Source: Burkholderiaceae bacterium
GTDB lineage: Bacteria > Pseudomonadota > Gammaproteobacteria > Burkholderiales > Burkholderiaceae_D
Assembly (NCBI GenBank): GCA_030158675.1
Contig: JAOASL010000016.1
Span: 1 to 58,512 of the forward strand
Direction of reading: 5' to 3'
DNA length: 58,512 nucleotides
Shown: piece after piece, positions 53,312 through 58,512 of the stretch
Position numbering within the stretch: the first letter of the stretch is position 1
Layout of the letters: each line of letters starts with the position of its first letter
Notes under the pieces: generated by a model
What the model was told of the DNA's origin: nothing
What the model saw: only the letters and a program-made list of their open reading frames with translations
Database searches by the model: none
Position numbers and translations under genes: made by a program

Positions 53312-54481
53312 ATGCTGCTGTGGCTTGCACAACATTTCCAGGACCAGATCGGCGCGCTGCGGGTCTTCAACTTCATTACCTTCCGCGCGGTGTTCGCGAC
53401 GCTGACGGCATTGCTGATCGGCTTGCTCGCCGGCCCGGCAGTGATCCGCATGCTGACCGACCTGAAAGTCGGACAGGCGGTGCGCACCGACGGTCCACAG
53501 ACCCATCTGGTCAAGTCCGGGACGCCGACCATGGGCGGCGCGCTGATCCTGATCGGCATCGCCATCGCGGTGCTGCTATGGGGCGACTGGAGCAACCGCC
53601 TGCTGTGGCCGGTGCTGATCGTCACGCTCGGTTTCGGTGTGATCGGCTGGGTCGATGATTACCGCAAGGTGGTCTACAAAGACCCGAACGGCATGCGTTC
53701 GCGAGAAAAGTATTTCTGGCAGTCCCTGATCGGACTGGCCGCGGCCTTCTATCTGGCTTTCTCGGTGTCTGGTCCGACCAATGCGCAGGTGTGGGAACTG
53801 TTCATGGCCTGGGTGAAGTCGGGGTTTGCGATGGACCTGCCGCCGAAGGCCGACCTGATCGTGCCATTCTTCAAGACTATCAGTTATCCGCTCGGTGTCT
53901 GGGGCTTCATTGCGCTGACTTATTTCGTCATTGTCGGTACCAGCAATGCCGTGAACCTGACCGATGGTCTCGACGGTCTGGCGATCATGCCGACTGTGAT
54001 GGTCGGCTCGGCGCTCGGCATCTTTGCCTACCTGACCGGCAGCGCGACCTATGCGAAATACCTGCTGATTCCGCACATCCCGGGCGCAGGCGAATTGCTG
54101 ATCTTTTGCGGCGCGATGGCCGGTGCCGGCCTGGCCTTCCTGTGGTTCAACGCTTACCCGGCGCAGGTGTTCATGGGCGATGTCGGCGCGCTCGCGCTTG
54201 GCGGCGCGCTCGGCACCATCGCGGTGGTAGTCCGGCAGGAGATCGTGCTGTTCATCATGGGCGGCGTGTTCGTCGTCGAGACGCTGTCGGTGATGTTGCA
54301 GGTCGCTTACTTCAAATACACCAAGATGCGCACCGGTGTCGGCAAGCGTGTGCTGCTGATGGCGCCGCTGCATCACCACTACGAACAAAAGGGCTGGAAA
54401 GAAACGCAGGTCGTGGTGCGTTTCTGGATCATTACGATGATGCTGGTGCTGGTCGGGCTGTCGACGCTGAAGCTTCGGTAA
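53312..54481 (+). CDS. mraY: Phospho-N-acetylmuramoyl-pentapeptide transferase
   Basis: A 389-residue integral membrane enzyme making lipid I on undecaprenyl phosphate. About ten membrane helices are present. MraY motifs are [35 protein letters not shown] (catalytic Asp-Asp), [30 protein letters not shown] and [18 protein letters not shown]. It lies 1 nt after murF; a 64-nt gap precedes murD. Confidence 0.98.
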   Translation: MLLWLAQHFQDQIGALRVFNFITFRAVFATLTALLIGLLAGPAVIRMLTDLKVGQAVRTDGPQTHLVKSGTPTMGGALILIGIAIAVLLWGDWSNRLLWPVLIVTLGFGVIGWVDDYRKVVYKDPNGMRSREKYFWQSLIGLAAAFYLAFSVSGPTNAQVWELFMAWVKSGFAMDLPPKADLIVPFFKTISYPLGVWGFIALTYFVIVGTSNAVNLTDGLDGLAIMPTVMVGSALGIFAYLTGSATYAKYLLIPHIPGAGELLIFCGAMAGAGLAFLWFNAYPAQVFMGDVGALALGGALGTIAVVVRQEIVLFIMGGVFVVETLSVMLQVAYFKYTKMRTGVGKRVLLMAPLHHHYEQKGWKETQVVVRFWIITMMLVLVGLSTLKLR

Positions 54482-54545
54482 GCGGCACGGCAAGGCCGGC
54501 AAGATAAATGCAGTTCACAAGCAAGCGATAGAAAGACACAGGCGG

Positions 54546-56033
54546 ATGCACTACGAAGGCAAACAGGTACTGGTGCTTGGGCTCGGTGAATCCGGCCTGG
54601 CGATGGCGTTGTGGCTCGCGCGCTGCGGCGCGCGCGTGCGCGTCGCCGACACCCGTGCCGCGCCGGAGCGTTTGCAGTCTTTGCTGGATGCGCATCCGGA
54701 TGCAGAGTTCGTCGCCGGTGAGTTTGGTGCATCGCTGCTCGACGGCGTGGATGCCATGGCGCTCAGCCCGGGGCTGGCGCCTGGCCGCGAGCTGGCCGCA
54801 ATCCTGCCGGCGGCACAGGAAAAAAATATTCCGGTCTGTGGCGAGATCGAACTGTTCGCGCAGGCACTGGCTGCGCTGCAGGCAGAGCGCGGCTATGCAC
54901 CGAAAGTGCTGGCCATCACAGGCACCAATGGCAAGACCACGGTGACCAGTCTGACCGGCCATCTGTGCCGCGCTGCCGGCCTTACAGTGCAGGTCGCCGG
55001 CAATATCAGTCCAGCCGCGCTGGATGTGCTGCGGCAGGCGATCGCCGACGACAAGCTGCCGCAGTGCTGGGTGCTCGAGCTGTCCAGCTTTCAGCTGTAC
55101 GGCACCCATACGCTCAACGCCGACGCGGCAACCGTACTGAACCTGACGCAAGACCATCTCGACTGGCACGGCGACATGCCTGCCTATGCCGCAGCGAAGG
55201 AGCGCATCTTTGGCGCCAACACTGTGCGTGTGCTCAACCGCGACGATGTGCGCGTGATGCAGATGGTCAGCCCGCTGGCGTCGGTGGTGACTTTCGGCAC
55301 CGATGCGCCGTCCGCGCCGGACTGCCTTGGCCTGTCGACCGACGGCGGCATGGAATGGCTGATGCTGGCCGTGGCGCACGACGACGGCGAGAAAAAGAAG
55401 CGCGGCAAGCCGCAGCCGGATGTCGAGATTCTGCAGAACCGCCTGATGCCGGTCGACGCACTGAAGATCCGTGGCCGCCACAACGCGACCAATGTGCTCG
55501 CTGCACTGGCGCTGTGCCGCGCGATCGACCTGCCGCTGGCGCCGCTGCTGCATGCGGCGCGCCAGTACGCCGGCGAGCCGCACCGGGTGGAACTGGTGGC
55601 GACGATTGCCGGTGTCGAGTACATCGACGACAGCAAGGGCACCAATGTCGGCGCCACTGTAGCTGCGCTCGAGGGGCTGGGCGGCGGGCGTGGTGCGCAC
55701 CTGATCCTGATCGCCGGCGGCGAGGGCAAGGGGCAGGATTTCGCGCCGCTGATGCCTGTCGTTGCGCGTCATGTGAAGGCGGTATTGCTGATCGGTCGCG
55801 ATGCGCCGCAGATCCGCGCGGCGCTCGACAACTCTGGCGTGCAGCTGAACGACTGCGACACCCTGCCGCAGGCCGTGCAGGTGGCGGCCACGCTGGCTCA
55901 GGAAGGTGACAAGGTGTTACTGTCGCCGGCCTGCGCCAGCCTCGACATGTTCACCAATTATGCGCATCGCGCGCAGGTGTTCATCGATACCGTGCGCGAG
56001 ATCGGCCTCGATCGCGGCGAGGTGGTCGTATGA
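54546..56033 (+). CDS. murD: UDP-MurNAc-L-alanine--D-glutamate ligase
   Basis: A 495-residue Mur ligase adding D-Glu. [19 protein letters not shown] forms the N-terminal Rossmann part, [18 protein letters not shown] the ATP loop, [20 protein letters not shown] the central domain, and [20 protein letters not shown] the C-terminal domain. The length is slightly above the usual ~440-460, with an insertion around residues 265-290 (a Lys/Arg-rich stretch [16 protein letters not shown]). The stop overlaps the ftsW start. Confidence 0.97.
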   Translation: MHYEGKQVLVLGLGESGLAMALWLARCGARVRVADTRAAPERLQSLLDAHPDAEFVAGEFGASLLDGVDAMALSPGLAPGRELAAILPAAQEKNIPVCGEIELFAQALAALQAERGYAPKVLAITGTNGKTTVTSLTGHLCRAAGLTVQVAGNISPAALDVLRQAIADDKLPQCWVLELSSFQLYGTHTLNADAATVLNLTQDHLDWHGDMPAYAAAKERIFGANTVRVLNRDDVRVMQMVSPLASVVTFGTDAPSAPDCLGLSTDGGMEWLMLAVAHDDGEKKKRGKPQPDVEILQNRLMPVDALKIRGRHNATNVLAALALCRAIDLPLAPLLHAARQYAGEPHRVELVATIAGVEYIDDSKGTNVGATVAALEGLGGGRGAHLILIAGGEGKGQDFAPLMPVVARHVKAVLLIGRDAPQIRAALDNSGVQLNDCDTLPQAVQVAATLAQEGDKVLLSPACASLDMFTNYAHRAQVFIDTVREIGLDRGEVVV

Positions 56034-57238
56034 GAATGGCGCTGCCTTTCTTCGGCAACAAAGACGGTTCGCCGGCTGACGGCAGCCTGGGTCAGCGGTC
56101 CAGCATGCGCGAATATGACCAGGCGCTGCTCTGGGTCACGCTGCTGTTGCTGTTGCTCGGCATGGTCATGGTGTACTCCGCATCGGTCAGCCTGCCGGAT
56201 TCGCCGAAGTACGCAAATTACAAAAATCATCATTTCCTGCTGAGGCAGGCGGCCTTCATTGGCTTTGGTTTGCTGGCGGGCGCGTTCGCCTTCCGTATGC
56301 GCATCGAGCAATGGGAAAAATGGACGCCGTTCCTGTTTGTCGGCGCATTGCTGCTGATGTTCCTTGTGCTGGTGCCCGGCATCGGCAAAGGCGTGAACGG
56401 TGCGCGCCGCTGGATCGGGCTGGGTGGCTTCAGCCTGCAGCCGTCCGAGCTGATGAAATTAATGATGGTGTTCTACGCGGCCGACTTCACGGTGCGCAAG
56501 CAGCAGTACATGCATAGCTTGTCGAAGGGCTTTTTCCCGATGGCCGCTGCCGTCGCTTTCTGCGGCGGCCTGCTGATGCTGCAGCCCGACCTGGGTGCGT
56601 TCGGCGTGATTGTCTGTATCGCGATGGGCATCCTGTTCCTTGGCGGCTTCAACATCATCTGGTTCGCGGGCATGCTCGGCGTACTGGCTTCAGTGTTCTT
56701 CATGATCATCCTGATCTCGCCCTGGCGCTATGAGCGAATGGTCGCCTTCCTGAGTCCGTGGGAAGTGGAAAACGCGCAGGGCAAAGCCTTCCAGCTCACC
56801 CATTCACTGATCGCGTTCGGTCGCGGCGAACTGTTCGGCGTCGGTTTGGGCGGCAGCGTCGAAAAGCTGCATTACCTGCCGGAGGCGCACACCGACTTTC
56901 TGCTGGCCGTGATCGGGGAAGAGCTCGGCCTGGCCGGCGTCCTGACGGTGACTGCGCTGTTCTACTGGATCGTGCGCCGCGCATTCGAAATCGGCCGCCA
57001 GTCGATCGCCGCCGAAAAATTCTTCGCCGGCTTGGTCGCCAAGGGCATCGGCATCTGGATCGGCACGCAGGTGGTGATCAACATGGGCGTAAACGTCGGG
57101 CTGCTGCCAACCAAGGGACTGACCTTGCCGCTGATGTCGTATGGCGGATCGGGTATTGCGATCAACTGCATCGGGCTGGCAGTATTGCTGAGAATTGATT
57201 ATGAAAATCGCGTGATGATGCGCGGAGGGCGCGCATGA
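56030..57238 (+). CDS. ftsW: Septal peptidoglycan glycosyltransferase FtsW
   Basis: A 402-residue SEDS polymerase with about ten membrane helices. It contains [20 protein letters not shown] and SELMKL, then [19 protein letters not shown], and [18 protein letters not shown] near the C-terminus. It polymerises lipid II with FtsI. It overlaps murD by 4 nt. Its last 24 bases (57215-57238) are repeated exactly at 57346-57369, immediately before and into murG; the usual direct ftsW-murG overlap is therefore interrupted. Confidence 0.97.
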   Translation: MRMALPFFGNKDGSPADGSLGQRSSMREYDQALLWVTLLLLLLGMVMVYSASVSLPDSPKYANYKNHHFLLRQAAFIGFGLLAGAFAFRMRIEQWEKWTPFLFVGALLLMFLVLVPGIGKGVNGARRWIGLGGFSLQPSELMKLMMVFYAADFTVRKQQYMHSLSKGFFPMAAAVAFCGGLLMLQPDLGAFGVIVCIAMGILFLGGFNIIWFAGMLGVLASVFFMIILISPWRYERMVAFLSPWEVENAQGKAFQLTHSLIAFGRGELFGVGLGGSVEKLHYLPEAHTDFLLAVIGEELGLAGVLTVTALFYWIVRRAFEIGRQSIAAEKFFAGLVAKGIGIWIGTQVVINMGVNVGLLPTKGLTLPLMSYGGSGIAINCIGLAVLLRIDYENRVMMRGGRA

Positions 57239-57369
57239 TCGATCAAGCCATGGTCATCAGCAGGCTCACGCGATTTCGGCGGAGGCTAACTTCGCGCAGC
57301 GAAGTTAAGTGCGCGCCAGCGCACGGCCGCAGCCAAAACAACGCCATGATGCGCGGAGGGCGCGCATGA
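57215..57369. repeat. 24-bp direct repeats flanking a 107-bp insert between ftsW and murG
   Basis: The last 24 bases of ftsW (57215-57238) recur exactly at 57346-57369, a 131-nt period. The 107 bp between them contain two adjacent hairpins: TAACTTCGC-gca-GCGAAGTTA (57287-57307) and GTGCGC-gcca-GCGCAC (57309-57324). This is the layout of a short hairpin-bearing insertion with target duplication. Confidence 0.85.
57235..57369 (+). CDS. 44-codon mini-ORF bridging ftsW and murG
   Basis: It begins at the ATG overlapping the ftsW stop (ATGA, 57235-57238) and ends with a TGA overlapping the murG ATG (57366-57369). The peptide is basic ([17 protein letters not shown]) and ends in MMRGGRA, the same as the FtsW tail, because of the 24-bp repeat. 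It may simply relay translating ribosomes to murG after the insertion. Whether the peptide has any function is unknown. Confidence 0.4.
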   Translation: MIDQAMVISRLTRFRRRLTSRSEVKCAPAHGRSQNNAMMRGGRA

Positions 57370-58436
57370 AGCACCTCCTCATCATGGCCGCCGGCACCGG
57401 CGGACACATCTTCCCTGGTCTTGCGATCGCCGACACGATGCGCGCACGCGGCTGGAAGGTGTCGTGGCTGGGCACCCGGCACGGGATGGAAGCCGGCATT
57501 GTGCCGCAGCACGGTATTGATTTCGATGCGATTGATTTTGCCGGCCTGCGTGGCAAGGGCCTGAAACACCTGCTGACCGGCGCGCTGAAGATGGTCGCCG
57601 GATTTCTGCGCTGCCGCGCGATCCTGCGCGCGCGCAAGCCGGATGTCGTGCTCGGCATGGGGGGGTATGTGACGGTGCCCGGCGGTATCGCCGCGTCGCT
57701 GACAGGCTGTCCGCTCGTGCTGATGAATGCGGACGCCGCGCTGCTGATGTCGAATAAGGCGCTGCTGCCGTTCGCGAAAAAAATCCTGTTCGGTTTCGCC
57801 GCGCGTGACGCACAGAGCGACAAGGCGCAGGTGACGGGCAATCCGGTGCGCCACGAGATCGCCACACTGCCGCCGCCTGCAAACCGCTACGCACGGCGTA
57901 GTGGCCCGCTGAACCTTCTCGTCATTGGCGGCAGCCTCGGCGCGAAGGTACTGAACGACACCATTCCGGCCGCGCTTGCGCTGTTGCCCGAAGCTGCGCG
58001 GCCGCGTGTCGTGCACCAGTCCGGCAAGCAGCACATCGAGGCGTTGAAAAAAAATTATGCGCAGGCGGGTGTGGCCGCCGAGGTGGTCGACTTCATCGAT
58101 GACATGGCTTCTCGCTACGTGGTCGCTGATCTCGTGGTCTGCCGGGCCGGCGCGATCACCGTGGCGGAACTTTGCGCGGCCGGCGTTGCCAGTGTGCTGG
58201 TGCCGCTGGTGGTGTCGACGACTTCCCACCAGCGCGACAACGCGCAATGGATGGCTGACAGCGACGCTGCGATCCACCTGCCACAGGCCGGGATGGATGC
58301 AACGGCACTGGCCCGCTTGTTGCAAGAAATGACGCGCGCGCGCTGCCAGCAGATGGCAGAGGCCGCGCACCGCCTGGGCCGGCGCGATGCAAACGATGTG
58401 ATCGCGCAGGTACTGGAAGAATTGGGAAACAAATGA
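57366..58436 (+). CDS. murG: UDP-GlcNAc--lipid I N-acetylglucosaminyltransferase
   Basis: A 356-residue peripheral membrane glycosyltransferase making lipid II. The N-terminal glycine loop is [18 protein letters not shown], then [43 protein letters not shown], and the donor-binding [15 protein letters not shown]. The ATG at 57366 overlaps the mini-ORF stop; an in-frame frame extends to 57309 but lies in the inserted DNA. It overlaps the murC start by 4 nt. Confidence 0.97.
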   Translation: MKHLLIMAAGTGGHIFPGLAIADTMRARGWKVSWLGTRHGMEAGIVPQHGIDFDAIDFAGLRGKGLKHLLTGALKMVAGFLRCRAILRARKPDVVLGMGGYVTVPGGIAASLTGCPLVLMNADAALLMSNKALLPFAKKILFGFAARDAQSDKAQVTGNPVRHEIATLPPPANRYARRSGPLNLLVIGGSLGAKVLNDTIPAALALLPEAARPRVVHQSGKQHIEALKKNYAQAGVAAEVVDFIDDMASRYVVADLVVCRAGAITVAELCAAGVASVLVPLVVSTTSHQRDNAQWMADSDAAIHLPQAGMDATALARLLQEMTRARCQQMAEAAHRLGRRDANDVIAQVLEELGNK

Positions 58437-58512
58437 AACACAAGGTCAAACACATAGATTTCGTTGGCATCGGCGGCCGAGCAGCGCGGTCGCGCTGCGC
58501 TGTTGATAGCGG
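58433..58512 (+). CDS. murC: UDP-MurNAc--L-alanine ligase, 5' fragment that diverges after GIGG
   Basis: The first 15 codons (58433-58477) read [15 protein letters not shown], the normal MurC N-terminus and start of its NAD-like Gly-rich loop, which should continue SGMSGIAEVL. Instead the frame continues [11 protein letters not shown] to the end of the sequence, with no MurC similarity. The last 35 nt hold a perfect hairpin, GCAGCGCG-gt-CGCGCTGC (58481-58498). MurC is essential, so either an insertion or a chimeric sequence end explains this. The overlap with murG (4 nt) supports the start. Confidence 0.7.
   Translation, partial: MKHKVKHIDFVGIGGRAARSRCAVDS

Noticed and set aside
1-58512. CRISPR array, prophage or complete insertion sequence
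   Set aside because: No regularly spaced repeats, phage structural genes or transposase genes were seen; the TnpB-like gene lacks a nuclease half and transposon ends.

Overview
The window is a compact, GC-rich proteobacterial chromosome segment. Several gene orders point to a betaproteobacterium of the order Burkholderiales, and the Oxalobacteraceae are my best guess within it. These orders are ptsN-hprK-rapZ, ubiE-ubiJ-ubiB, fmdB-DUF502-aspS-nudB, the lolB-ispE-tRNA-Gln-prs-rplY-pth string, and a full mraZ-to-murC division/cell-wall cluster. The order-level call rests on remembered gene order and protein character. The family-level call is inference.

Layout. Positions 1-8260 are accessory. 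They hold a glycosyltransferase gene destroyed by an internal deletion (2-246), then a minus-strand type I secretion operon (tolC, a small orphan gene, two consecutive ABC exporter genes, an hlyD-type adaptor; 7352 down to 328). Divergent from the operon is a sugar-transferase-like gene that has lost its catalytic Asp-Glu pair. A perfect TGTGA-N6-TCACA site lies between the two divergent transcription units. The orphan gene resembles the N-terminal part of IS605-family TnpB proteins but has no nuclease domain. Positions 8275-15080 are mostly minus-strand housekeeping: H-NS, pth, rplY, prs, tRNA-Gln, ispE, lolB and a TPR protein. Positions 15216-23422 hold mutM-mutY, a LON-domain protein, rapZ-hprK-ptsN, queF, ilvA and a YqaA-type membrane protein.

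Positions 23539-28433 carry a 1329-residue FAD/Fe-S oxidoreductase, a HIT protein and a DUF971 protein. A 1179-residue ankyrin-repeat protein with an effector-like N-terminus is wedged on the opposite strand between DUF971 and ubiE. Positions 32244-42317 hold the ubiquinone genes ubiE-ubiJ-ubiB, a sodium:solute symporter, fmdB, DUF502, aspS, nudB, and an EEP hydrolase/cardiolipin synthase pair. Next come hslR, a TetR regulator with an acyl-CoA dehydrogenase and an enoyl-CoA hydratase, and RNase P RNA (46182-46493).

The right end (46850-58512) is the division/peptidoglycan cluster: mraZ, rsmH, ftsL, ftsI, murE, murF, mraY, murD, ftsW, murG and the start of murC, nearly all overlapping or touching. 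Upstream of mraZ are four TGGGN-like boxes at an exact 10-nt period, the expected MraZ operator. The ftsW-murG junction carries an extra 131 bp bounded by 24-bp direct repeats, which creates a 44-codon mini-ORF that keeps stop-start coupling on both sides. The last 35 nt depart from murC after its GIGG motif and form a perfect hairpin, so either murC is interrupted or the sequence end is an artefact. No CRISPR array, prophage, complete insertion sequence or rRNA operon was seen.
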